DNA of 6,973 nucleotides, taken from assembly GCA_016867505.1 (NCBI GenBank), contig VGJH01000070.1, positions 1-6,973 on the forward strand, given 5' to 3'. The notes under the pieces are model-generated. The model saw only the letters and a program-made list of their open reading frames with translations. It had not been told where the DNA came from and did no database searches. A program made the translations under genes and the position numbers. The number at the start of each line of letters is the position of its first letter. Within the stretch, counting starts at the first letter, position 1. Shown piece after piece: positions 1 to 5,529 of this stretch. The DNA is from Candidatus Bathyarchaeota archaeon. GTDB lineage: Archaea; Thermoproteota; Bathyarchaeia; TCS64.

Positions 1-196
1 TTCTAAGTTTTAAAGCACAATAAATTACTACACTCGCATTTAATATTCCAAAAATACCCACATAACCTCCTAATCCTCCAATAAAGAATGTAATTGCTGA
101 ACCAATAATTATTACAAAAAATGATGAAATAAGAATAATTACTCCACCTATTAATGCCAAAATAAATGCAGCTATGGGATGTGGTTTAAGGCTCAT
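1..196 (-). CDS. Small membrane protein, 5' part only (runs off the left edge)
   Basis: The frame opens at an ATG at 196 (minus strand) and stays open for 65 codons to the window edge, so the C-terminus is missing. I do not recognise a named family. The start MSLKPHPIAAF is followed by a long hydrophobic stretch at about residues 9-33, a glycine-rich link (GGLGGYVG, about 40-47) and a second hydrophobic stretch at about 46-62. This pattern of two or more membrane helices with a Gly-rich turn is common in short, poorly characterised archaeal membrane proteins. No signal-peptide cleavage site or catalytic motif is visible. A TATA-like element 24-33 bases upstream of the ATG predicts a leaderless or nearly leaderless transcript. 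It diverges from the CoA-transferase gene. The coding call rests on the clean open frame, the coherent membrane pattern and the well-placed promoter; the function is unknown. Confidence 0.6.
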   Translation of the reverse strand, partial: MSLKPHPIAAFILALIGGVIILISSFFVIIIGSAITFFIGGLGGYVGIFGILNASVVIYCALKLR

Positions 197-201
197 TAGC
201 C

Positions 202-225
202 TATATGTAATTATTGATACATATA
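202..225. repeat. Perfect 8-bp inverted repeat in the divergent promoter region (candidate operator)
   Basis: TATATGTA at 202-209 is mirrored exactly by TACATATA at 218-225, with an 8-base AT-rich spacer. The right arm overlaps the minus-strand TATA-like box and the left arm reaches nearly to the start codon at 196. That is where an archaeal repressor would block TBP or polymerase. In DNA this AT-rich, short palindromes also arise by chance, so the operator role is an inference. Confidence 0.3.
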
Positions 226-229
226 AAAA
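220..229 (-). promoter_or_regulatory. TATA-like promoter for the left-edge membrane-protein gene
   Basis: On the minus strand this reads TTTTTATATG, a good match to an archaeal TATA box. Its centre is about 28 bases upstream of the ATG at 196, so transcription would begin at or next to the start codon (leaderless). Read on the plus strand, the same AT-rich core (ATATAAAAAC, 221-230) could also serve the CoA-transferase gene with a leader of about 40 bases. I saw no stronger plus-strand box. The assignment is inferred from spacing only. Confidence 0.4.
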
Positions 230-292
230 CCGTTTTGTAATGATATCTTGGTAATCTTAATTACTATCTTCCACAATTAAAAACTGATTAAT

Positions 293-1486
293 ATGAAGAA
301 GATATTAGAGGATGTTCGTGTTTTAGACTTTACACATGTATGGTTTGGTCCATACTGTACAATGCTCCTAGCAGAACTTGGTGCGGAAGTTATACTTGTA
401 GAACCTCCATGGGGCAATATTGGCAGAATGGGTCCCGGAGAACTATTCAAAAATACAAGAACTAGCACAAGCTTCTATTCATTAAATCAAAACAAGAAAG
501 GAATAGCTGTTGACATGAAAAATCCTGAAGGCATTGCTCTAGTAAAAGACCTTGTTAAAGAATCTGATATAGTTGTACAAAACTATGTCCCAGGAGTAAT
601 GGAACGTCTTGGATTAGGTTATGAAGACTGTAAAAAAATTAAACCAGACTTAATTTATGCTGGTCTTAGTGGTTTTGGACAGACTGGACCTTATCGTGAA
701 TATGCAAGTTATGCAGTCATTGCTGAAGCAATGAGTGGTCACAGCTATGCAAATGGTAACCCTGCTGAACCCGGTGGAAAACCTAAAAGTTTAGCTGGTG
801 CAATTGGGGACCTCGCTCCAGGGACAATGGCTGCCTTTGCTATATGCGCTGCTCTCCGTTACCGTGACAAGACTGGTCTTGGTCAAAGCATTGATGTTAA
901 TCAACTGGACACAATGGTCAGTTATAATACTCCAAGCACAACCGATTTCAGCTTATTCGGAGAAACATCAGCAGAGCGTAGAAGAAAGAGACAATTGAAC
1001 CCTGACCCAGATCAACCTACTCAGCCTCAACAAATTTGGGGTTTAATTCCCTGTAAGGATGGTTGGGTTCAAGTAGCGGGCAGTAGGCCAAAAGCTATGG
1101 AGGAGTTAAAGAAATTCCTAGGAACCGATGAAGTGGATATCAACTCAATAAAAACAAAACTCTCTGAAATGACTAAGAAGGAAGCCTTTGATTGGTTAGT
1201 TCAATTTGGCTTCCCTGCAGCACCTATATACCAAGCTCATGAAGCAATGAATGACCCACATGTTATAGATCATAACATGTTTGTTGAAGTCGAGCATCCA
1301 TTAGCAGGAAAATATAAGACACCAAACTTCCCTGTCCATTATAGTCTTACACCCGGAGAAGTCACAAGTGCATGCCCAGTGCTAGGTCAACATACTGAAT
1401 GGGTTTTAACAAATATCCTAAAAAAGACTCCAGAACAAGTAGCTTCACTTGAGCAAAGTGGAGCAATCTCTTGCTGGAGAAAATAA
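293..1486 (+). CDS. Class III (CaiB/BaiF/formyl-CoA-transferase family) CoA-transferase
   Basis: This 397-residue protein matches the usual length of class III CoA-transferases, which move CoA between an acyl-CoA and a free acid through an aspartyl-CoA thioester in an interlaced dimer. Family landmarks are in order: the N-terminal VRVLDFTHVWFGPYCTMLLAELGAE region (8-32, split here only for description), KGIAVDMKNPEG (69-80), ERLGLGY (104-110), GLSGFGQTGPY (124-134), AIGDLAPG with likely catalytic Asp173 (170-177), GQSIDVNQLD (197-206), GFPAAPI (306-312) and LGQHTEWVL (364-372). The start is the ATG that gives the conserved N-terminus; no clear Shine-Dalgarno site precedes it. The substrate cannot be read from sequence, since formyl-, carnitinyl-, succinyl- and mesaconyl-type enzymes share these motifs. 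No acyl-CoA dehydrogenase, ligase or hydratase lies beside it to suggest a pathway. The gene stands alone, divergent from the membrane protein and convergent with the glycosylase. Confidence 0.93.
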   Translation: MKKILEDVRVLDFTHVWFGPYCTMLLAELGAEVILVEPPWGNIGRMGPGELFKNTRTSTSFYSLNQNKKGIAVDMKNPEGIALVKDLVKESDIVVQNYVPGVMERLGLGYEDCKKIKPDLIYAGLSGFGQTGPYREYASYAVIAEAMSGHSYANGNPAEPGGKPKSLAGAIGDLAPGTMAAFAICAALRYRDKTGLGQSIDVNQLDTMVSYNTPSTTDFSLFGETSAERRRKRQLNPDPDQPTQPQQIWGLIPCKDGWVQVAGSRPKAMEELKKFLGTDEVDINSIKTKLSEMTKKEAFDWLVQFGFPAAPIYQAHEAMNDPHVIDHNMFVEVEHPLAGKYKTPNFPVHYSLTPGEVTSACPVLGQHTEWVLTNILKKTPEQVASLEQSGAISCWRK

Positions 1487-1503
1487 AATTTTTTCATTTT
1501 TTT
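1487..1503. terminator. T-rich convergent terminator region between CoA-transferase and glycosylase genes
   Basis: The two stop codons are only 7 bases apart. The plus strand carries T runs at 1489-1494 and 1497-1503, just after the CoA-transferase stop. The minus strand has shorter T runs (1481-1483 and 1485-1488) just after the glycosylase stop. Archaeal RNA polymerase terminates at such U-rich tracts without needing a hairpin. The second plus-strand T run lies inside the last codons of the glycosylase gene, so both transcripts probably end in overlap. Confidence 0.45.
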
Positions 1504-2075
1504 GAAACGAATTTATTATCTTTAATAAAAAAACGTAGTTTCTCAGGTAAATCTTTCGATACTCCAATCCTATAACTTCTAGAATAATTTGTTATAACTG
1601 GAGCATCAAATATCATTAATGGGCTATCCCAGTTTGATACATAAAATCCATTTAAATCTCTAGATATTTTAAAAGAGATGCTTAATTTGCCTGGTCCATT
1701 AGTTAATTCAAAAATATTTGATGTTGAACGATTTTTTTTCATATAATCTATACCTTTTGTTGGTTCAATTGACCTAAATAAAACGCCTCCAACACAATCA
1801 ACTTCGTGAGCAATAACATTAAGCATCCAATATTTGTGTACGTTATAAACGAAAATCTGTCCCGGGTTATCCCACATTAATGAATTAAATTTTTTCAATC
1901 CCTTAAAAGCACGACTTGCTGGATCTGTTTCACCAAAATATGCTTCAGTTTCAACAATGATTCCTACTAATTTTGATTCATCAACAACTCGAAAGAGCTT
2001 TTTACCTAAAAGTTCACATGCTACAACGTCAGGACTACGATTATAAAATTCTCTTGGAATAATATTATACTCCAT
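1494..2075 (-). CDS. mpg: AAG/MPG-type DNA-3-methyladenine (alkylpurine) glycosylase
   Basis: This base-excision-repair glycosylase flips alkylated or deaminated purines out of DNA and cuts the N-glycosidic bond. With the ATG at 2075 it has 193 residues, normal for prokaryotic members; a TTG directly upstream (2078) would add one residue. In the numbering that counts that TTG, the motifs are ACELLGKKL (20-28), IIVETEAYFG (40-49) with likely catalytic Glu45 and stacking Tyr47, NPGQIFVY (71-78), WMLNVIAH (84-91) with Asn87, LFRSIEP (100-106) with Arg102, and LTNGPGKL (125-132). Aligned by eye to human AAG, His136 becomes Arg56 and intercalating Tyr162 becomes His81, so the lesion pocket differs. 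The gene diverges from the phosphatase gene across a 71-base AT-rich gap and has no visible Shine-Dalgarno site. The family call is firm; the lesion range is unknown. Confidence 0.92.
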   Translation of the reverse strand: MEYNIIPREFYNRSPDVVACELLGKKLFRVVDESKLVGIIVETEAYFGETDPASRAFKGLKKFNSLMWDNPGQIFVYNVHKYWMLNVIAHEVDCVGGVLFRSIEPTKGIDYMKKNRSTSNIFELTNGPGKLSISFKISRDLNGFYVSNWDSPLMIFDAPVITNYSRSYRIGVSKDLPEKLRFFIKDNKFVSKK

Positions 2076-2116
2076 CAAACTTATGTTAATACTGGTAAAG
2101 TATCTTTTTTTCTATT

Positions 2117-2128
2117 ATTTCATAAACT
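2117..2128. promoter_or_regulatory. Possible shared TATA-like core between the glycosylase and phosphatase genes
   Basis: TTCATAAAC on the plus strand (2119-2127) is centred about 24 bases before 2147, which would start the phosphatase transcript near its first codon. Its complement, GTTTATGAA, could place a glycosylase transcript start near 2095-2100 with a leader of about 20-25 bases. Both boxes are imperfect and the whole gap is AT-rich, so this is tentative. Confidence 0.25.
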
Positions 2129-2146
2129 ACAATAATACATTACTAA

Positions 2147-2953
2147 TTGGTAGAGCTTCAAGTGTCTTCAATTAATTGGCTTAAATTTTTGTCTAATGCA
2201 GCAGAAAGAATTTATAATAAGGTTAATGAAGCAAAACTTCAAAACCCTGACCTTGAAATGCAACTCTTCAAAAATATTTTAGACAAAGTAGCTCAAAACA
2301 CATTGATTGATTATATTACTCAAAATCAAGCCTCAATTAACTTAGTTAGTGAAGAGGGTAACCTAACAATCAACAAAGGAGGACCAACAATAATTGCGGA
2401 TCCCATTGATGGAACCACAAATTTTTCAAGAAATTTAACTCACGCAATGACTTGTTTAGCTATTTCAAAAAATAATTATTTCTCAGGCATACACGCTGCA
2501 GTTGTCATGGATTTATTCACTGGAGAAATTTACAAAGCAGAAAAGGGAAAAGGCTCAACATTAGATGATAAGAAAATTCTTGTCAATAACCATTATTATG
2601 GTTTGAGTAATTCGTTGATTTCGATTGATTTAAGTAAGAATATTGAGTTTAATCGTTTAAATGGCTTATTGAAATCAGCTCGTTACATACGGATGATGGG
2701 GTCTTCTGCAGCTGATGTTTGTTACATTGCTTCCCGAACCTTTGATGCTCATATTGATGTTAGAGGAACTGCAAGAGCTACAGATCTTGCTGCAGCGTTA
2801 TTTATACTAATAGAAGCTGGTGGGGTTTTTTGTTTAAATTCTAATAATAATATCGATATGCCTTTGACAAGAGACAGTACTTTTGAAATAATAGCAGCAT
2901 CAAATCTTACTCTATTAGATGAATTAAAAAAATTAACAAATGATGAAGAATGA
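2147..2953 (+). CDS. Inositol-monophosphatase/fructose-1,6-bisphosphatase-like phosphatase
   Basis: This is a Mg2+-dependent sugar or inositol phosphate phosphatase of the IMPase fold, 268 residues, the usual length. Metal-site motifs are visible: VSEEG (67-71, Glu69/Glu70), DPIDGTTNF (85-93, Asp85 and Asp88) and the C-terminal ARATDLAAA with Asp213, followed by EAGG. Archaeal members often act on both inositol-1-phosphate and fructose-1,6-bisphosphate, and the sequence alone does not separate these. The segment between (GSSAADVCYIASRTFDAHID, 185-204) is the usual core that leads to the substrate loop. The start is uncertain. TTG at 2147 gives MVELQVSS; GTG at 2162, five codons in, is preceded by a weak GGTAG Shine-Dalgarno-like site at 2149-2153. 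The first ATG (residue 39) would cut into the fold. The stop overlaps the sfsA start as ATGA, so the two are probably co-transcribed and translationally coupled. Confidence 0.88.
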   Translation: MVELQVSSINWLKFLSNAAERIYNKVNEAKLQNPDLEMQLFKNILDKVAQNTLIDYITQNQASINLVSEEGNLTINKGGPTIIADPIDGTTNFSRNLTHAMTCLAISKNNYFSGIHAAVVMDLFTGEIYKAEKGKGSTLDDKKILVNNHYYGLSNSLISIDLSKNIEFNRLNGLLKSARYIRMMGSSAADVCYIASRTFDAHIDVRGTARATDLAAALFILIEAGGVFCLNSNNNIDMPLTRDSTFEIIAASNLTLLDELKKLTNDEE

Positions 2954-3636
2954 AATATGAAAAACCATTAATTGAAGCTATTTTTAAAAAAAGAATCAAC
3001 CGTTTCCTAGGAATAGCTTATTACATGGGAGACGAAATTAAATGCTACATTCCTAATCCCGGAAGAATGCATGAACTTTTAATACCAGAAACTATAGTCT
3101 ACTTACAAAAAGTACAGAAATCAAAAAGAAAAACTGAATTTGAACTTATTCTTGTTAAATTTAATGATACTTTAATCTCAATAGATTCGAGAATTCCAAA
3201 TAAAATTATTCAAGAATCAATAGAAAATGGCTTATTAAATGAATTTAATGGGTTTAAAATTCATAGAACTGAACCAACCTATGATGATTCTAGGTTCGAC
3301 TTCTTATTACATAAAAATTATGAACATTTACTACTTGAAGCAAAATCTTGCACTTTAGTAATGGATGGTGTAGCTTTGTTTCCTGATGCTCCAACTGAAC
3401 GTGGCCGTAGGCATCTTAAAACACTTATCAAAGCAAAAAAAGTAGGTAGAAGTGCTATAATTTTTATAATCCAAAGAGATGATGCCCATATTTTTTCAAT
3501 TAATAAAAAGATGGATTCAGAATTAGCAGTTGCTTTTCAAGAAGCCCATTTAATAGGCGTAGAAGCATATGCATATGACACTAAGGTTACATTAGATAGT
3601 ATAATTTTAAACAAACGCATACCTATACAATATTAA
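2950..3636 (+). CDS. sfsA: SfsA family DNA-binding / nuclease-like protein
   Basis: This 228-residue protein is full length for SfsA, a widespread family named for 'sugar fermentation stimulation' in E. coli. Members bind DNA through an N-terminal OB-like part and carry a PD-(D/E)xK nuclease-like core; the cellular role is not settled. Signatures are RINRFLG (15-21), CYIPNPGRMHELL (32-44), DDSRFDFLL (112-120), LLEAKSCTL (128-136) and GVALFPDAPTERGRRHL (140-156). Asp117, Glu130 and Lys132 sit where PD-(D/E)xK catalytic residues would be, so the active site looks intact. The ATG lies in a 4-base ATGA overlap with the phosphatase stop, which fixes the start and implies coupling. The codons are very AT-rich. 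A hairpin and T tract follow the stop. The family call is secure; any nuclease or regulatory role is inference. Confidence 0.93.
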   Translation: MKYEKPLIEAIFKKRINRFLGIAYYMGDEIKCYIPNPGRMHELLIPETIVYLQKVQKSKRKTEFELILVKFNDTLISIDSRIPNKIIQESIENGLLNEFNGFKIHRTEPTYDDSRFDFLLHKNYEHLLLEAKSCTLVMDGVALFPDAPTERGRRHLKTLIKAKKVGRSAIIFIIQRDDAHIFSINKKMDSELAVAFQEAHLIGVEAYAYDTKVTLDSIILNKRIPIQY

Positions 3637-3649
3637 AACATACATTAAA

Positions 3650-3694
3650 TTAACTGGTATATGTAAAAACAGTTAACGATTTTAAGGGTTTTTT
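3650..3694 (+). terminator. Likely terminator of the phosphatase-sfsA unit
   Basis: A perfect 7-bp inverted repeat, TTAACTG (3650-3656) and CAGTTAA (3670-3676), with a 13-base loop, begins 13 bases after the sfsA stop. Twelve bases beyond the stem is a six-T run (3689-3694) followed by more AT-rich sequence. The T tract alone could end an archaeal transcript. The stem is weak and set back from the Ts, so its part is uncertain. Confidence 0.4.
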
Positions 3695-3707
3695 AATTTA
3701 ATATGTT

Positions 3708-3729
3708 AAAAAAAGGCTTCTTATGCCTT
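3708..3729 (-). terminator. Hairpin plus T run in minus orientation (possible antisense terminator)
   Basis: AAGGC (3713-3717) pairs with GCCTT (3725-3729) around a 7-base loop. Read on the minus strand, the hairpin is followed directly by seven Ts (A run at 3708-3714 on the plus strand). That has the form of an intrinsic terminator for transcription running leftward out of aIF1A, yet no minus-strand gene lies there. It may be chance or may stop antisense transcripts. Confidence 0.2.
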
Positions 3730-3743
3730 CTCGGTGATACGTA

Positions 3744-3784
3744 CTATTTTTAAGCTTATGATCCCCGTCTTTACCAATAGAGGT
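3744..3784 (+). promoter_or_regulatory. Promoter and Shine-Dalgarno site of the aIF1A operon
   Basis: A TATA-like box (CTATTTTTAA, 3744-3753) would start transcription near 3773-3777. GAGGT at 3780-3784 is a good Shine-Dalgarno match, 6 bases before the ATG at 3791. Together they support 3791 as the true start and a short leader of about 15 bases. A second AT-rich candidate at about 3697-3706 could give a longer leader starting near 3730. Confidence 0.45.
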
Positions 3785-3790
3785 CAGTGG

Positions 3791-4099
3791 ATGGGTAAGA
3801 AGAAAGTACTAAGTGAGAAGGACCTCAAGGATGTAGTCTACCCTTCAAAGAATGATATCCTTGGCGTTGTCCAGAAGATGTTGGGCTTTGACAGAGTTAT
3901 GGTTAAATGCCAAGATGGAAACGTCCGGGTCTGTCGTATTAGGGGCAAGATGAAACGACGAACCTGGATTCGAGAAGGTGACATTGTACTAGTTAGTCCT
4001 TGGGATTTCCAAAGTGAAGAGCGTGGAGAGATCTTTTTCCGCTATACAACAAACCAAGTCGATGAACTTAGACAAAAAGGCATTTTGAAGATAGAGTAG
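3791..4099 (+). CDS. eif1A: Translation initiation factor aIF1A (eIF1A/IF1 family)
   Basis: aIF1A is the archaeal counterpart of eIF1A and bacterial IF1. It binds the small ribosomal subunit at the A site and helps initiator tRNA and mRNA selection. The ATG at 3791 gives 102 residues starting MGKKKVLSEKDL, the usual family beginning. The S1-type OB fold follows, with LGVVQKMLGFDRVMVKCQDG (24-43), RIRGKMKRRTWIREGDIVLV (50-69) and SPWDFQ (70-75). An in-frame GTG at 3734 would add 19 residues (MIRTIFKL...) that do not resemble the family. A Shine-Dalgarno site and TATA box sit better for 3791. It is first in a tight operon, with RIO1 beginning 10 bases after its stop. The basic, nearly invariant core leaves little doubt about the call. 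Confidence 0.96.
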   Translation: MGKKKVLSEKDLKDVVYPSKNDILGVVQKMLGFDRVMVKCQDGNVRVCRIRGKMKRRTWIREGDIVLVSPWDFQSEERGEIFFRYTTNQVDELRQKGILKIE

Positions 4100-4109
4100 G
4101 CTGACTTAA

Positions 4110-4904
4110 TTGCCCCGGCGTGACCGTTTAGAGAAGAAAGCCGAGGCGCAGGAGCGCCAATATGAAGAGACATCACTCATGCTTAATAAAAATCAAGAAG
4201 AGTTTCAGGTCACAGACGAGGTTTTTGATCGTCCAACGCTGGAAGGCATTTATCGATTAATCCATAAGAAAGCAATTGATAAAATTAAAGGCGCAGTCAA
4301 AGCGGGGAAAGAAGCTCACCTTTATTGGGGGGTCGATCATGCTGGTCGTGAATTGGCAATAAAGATCTATTACACCTCAACATCAGATTTCAGAAAAGGC
4401 ATGATGAAATACATTGAAGGCGATCCAAGGTTTAAGCGAATTAGGAATGATCCTAAAAGTATTGTCTATACTTGGACACAAAAAGAGTTCAGTAATTTAC
4501 AGCTTGTAGCAAATGCTGGAATAAACGCTCCACGTCCATATGCATTTTACAGGAATATTCTTGTCATGTCCTTTATAGGGGTAGATGGTGTTCCAGCACC
4601 TTCACTTAAAGAGTTATCGCCTGATGATCCTACTGATTTCTATGACCAATTAACAGATGATTTGAGAATCCTTTATCAAAAAGCAGGTCTTGTACATGGA
4701 GACTTAAGTGAATACAACATTATGGTTTGGGAGAAGAAGCCAGTGCTTTTCGATTTTTCACAAGCTATGTTGATATTTCACCCAATTGCTGAAGAGTTGT
4801 TACAGCATGATGTTCAAACGGTGAACACCTATTTTTCGAAACTTGGCGTCGAAGTTTATGATAATAAAGCATTAATGGAGTGGATTAAAACTGGAGAAGC
4901 GTAA
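4110..4904 (+). CDS. rio1: RIO1-type atypical serine/threonine kinase-ATPase
   Basis: RIO1 kinases are ancient atypical protein kinases/ATPases that act in the last steps of small ribosomal subunit maturation; the archaeal role is inferred from that. The 264 residues carry a basic N-terminal tail (1-30), a RIO-specific lead-in VTDEVFDRPTLEGIY (34-48), the ATP loop KAGKEAHLYWG (64-74), ATP-anchoring Lys85 in LAIKIYYTS, FRKGMMKYIEGDPRF (94-108), hinge LVMSFIG (151-157), catalytic HGDLSEYN (196-203; Asp198, Asn203) and the metal-binding DFSQA (215-219; Asp215). The RIO1 form IDVSQ is here FDFSQ, a mild change that keeps the Asp. The start is TTG at 4110: a stop codon (4107-4109) lies just before it in frame, and the next in-frame ATG is at residue 24. 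Only a weak AGG-rich Shine-Dalgarno-like stretch precedes it. The end overlaps the KH gene. Confidence 0.95.
   Translation: MPRRDRLEKKAEAQERQYEETSLMLNKNQEEFQVTDEVFDRPTLEGIYRLIHKKAIDKIKGAVKAGKEAHLYWGVDHAGRELAIKIYYTSTSDFRKGMMKYIEGDPRFKRIRNDPKSIVYTWTQKEFSNLQLVANAGINAPRPYAFYRNILVMSFIGVDGVPAPSLKELSPDDPTDFYDQLTDDLRILYQKAGLVHGDLSEYNIMVWEKKPVLFDFSQAMLIFHPIAEELLQHDVQTVNTYFSKLGVEVYDNKALMEWIKTGEA
4877..4893 (+). promoter_or_regulatory. Ribosome-binding site and CTG start of the KH gene, inside RIO1
   Basis: GGAGTGG (4877-4883) is the best Shine-Dalgarno-like stretch near the KH gene. It stands 7 bases before CTG at 4891, the only near-cognate start in this frame that keeps the whole first KH domain at a normal distance. 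The site is inside the final RIO1 codons, so RIO1 translation would deliver ribosomes to it. This is inference from spacing. Confidence 0.4.
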
Positions 4905-5529
4905 TTATCTTAGAATTCCTCGGGATCGAGTTGGAGTACTTATAGGCCCTGAGGGTAAAACTAAGAGTTCAATTGAGAAAACTTTCAATGTTAATCTAAT
5001 AATTGATAGTGAAATTGGTAATGTTGAGATAATAGTCCCTGCTAATCATAATGATATTTCCGTCTTATTTACCGTCTCAAATATTATCAAAGCCATTGGG
5101 CGAGGATTTAATCCAAAAAAAGCTATGTTTTTAGCAAATGAAAATTTTGATTTAGGGATAATTGACTTAGAAGAATATGTGGGTACGAGTACTAATGCAC
5201 AGGATCGTGTTAAAGGCAGGATTATAGGTAGAGAGGGGAAGAGTCGTCTCTTAATAGAGGAACTTACTGAGACTCAGATTAGTATATATGGGAATACAGT
5301 AAGCATAATTGGTAATATTGAGGCATTACCTGCAGCAAAAGAAGCTGTAATTATGCTGATTAAGGGTAGTTTCCATAAGACCGTATGGAATTACCTATAT
5401 GTTTATAGAAGAGAACTGAAGAAAAGTCGAAGCGAAATCTGGTTTGATCAAGCTCCAAGGCCACAGGATCGTAAAGTAAGATCAGGCATCGATGAAGATT
5501 CAAACAGTATTATGGAGGACAAAAAATGA
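4891..5529 (+). CDS. Two-KH-domain ribosome-assembly protein (archaeal Dim2/Pno1-like), apparent CTG start
   Basis: This is the universal archaeal KH protein related to eukaryotic Dim2/Pno1 and Krr1, which binds near the 3' end of small-subunit rRNA during maturation. Read from CTG at 4891 it has 212 residues. KH domain 1 begins YLRIPRDRVGVLIGPEGK with its GxxG loop at 19-22. KH domain 2 has VKGRIIGREGKSRLLIE with GxxG at 113-116, then a basic, charged tail from about 174. The frame has no ATG, GTG or TTG between the in-frame stop at 4873-4875 and an ATG at 5125, and starting at 5125 would delete all of KH1. CTG at 4891 overlaps the RIO1 end by 14 bases and has GGAGTGG (4877-4883) 7 bases upstream. 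The product call is strong. The exact start is inferred, and a base error in the sequence is the alternative. Confidence 0.85.
   Translation: MEKRNYLRIPRDRVGVLIGPEGKTKSSIEKTFNVNLIIDSEIGNVEIIVPANHNDISVLFTVSNIIKAIGRGFNPKKAMFLANENFDLGIIDLEEYVGTSTNAQDRVKGRIIGREGKSRLLIEELTETQISIYGNTVSIIGNIEALPAAKEAVIMLIKGSFHKTVWNYLYVYRRELKKSRSEIWFDQAPRPQDRKVRSGIDEDSNSIMEDKK

Noticed and set aside
277..468. Minus-strand open frame of 63 codons across the CoA-transferase start
   Set aside because: It lies opposite the conserved N-terminus of the CoA-transferase, has no recognisable motif, and is best explained as a shadow frame.
798..998. Plus-strand open frame of 66 codons inside the CoA-transferase gene
   Set aside because: It is a different frame of the region that encodes the catalytic Asp segment; no start signal or family resemblance.
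3734..3790. 19-residue N-terminal extension of aIF1A from GTG at 3734
   Set aside because: The extension does not resemble the family; a Shine-Dalgarno site and TATA-like box fit the ATG at 3791, which gives the usual MGKKK start.
4850..4910. Programmed frameshift making a RIO1-KH fusion
   Set aside because: A +1 shift would be needed; I see no clear slippery codon or pause structure, and the two proteins are separate elsewhere in archaea. A CTG start is simpler.
5125..5529. KH gene starting at ATG 5125 as a single-KH protein
   Set aside because: A complete KH1 domain with GPEG loop is encoded directly upstream in the same frame, so 5125 is at most a secondary start.
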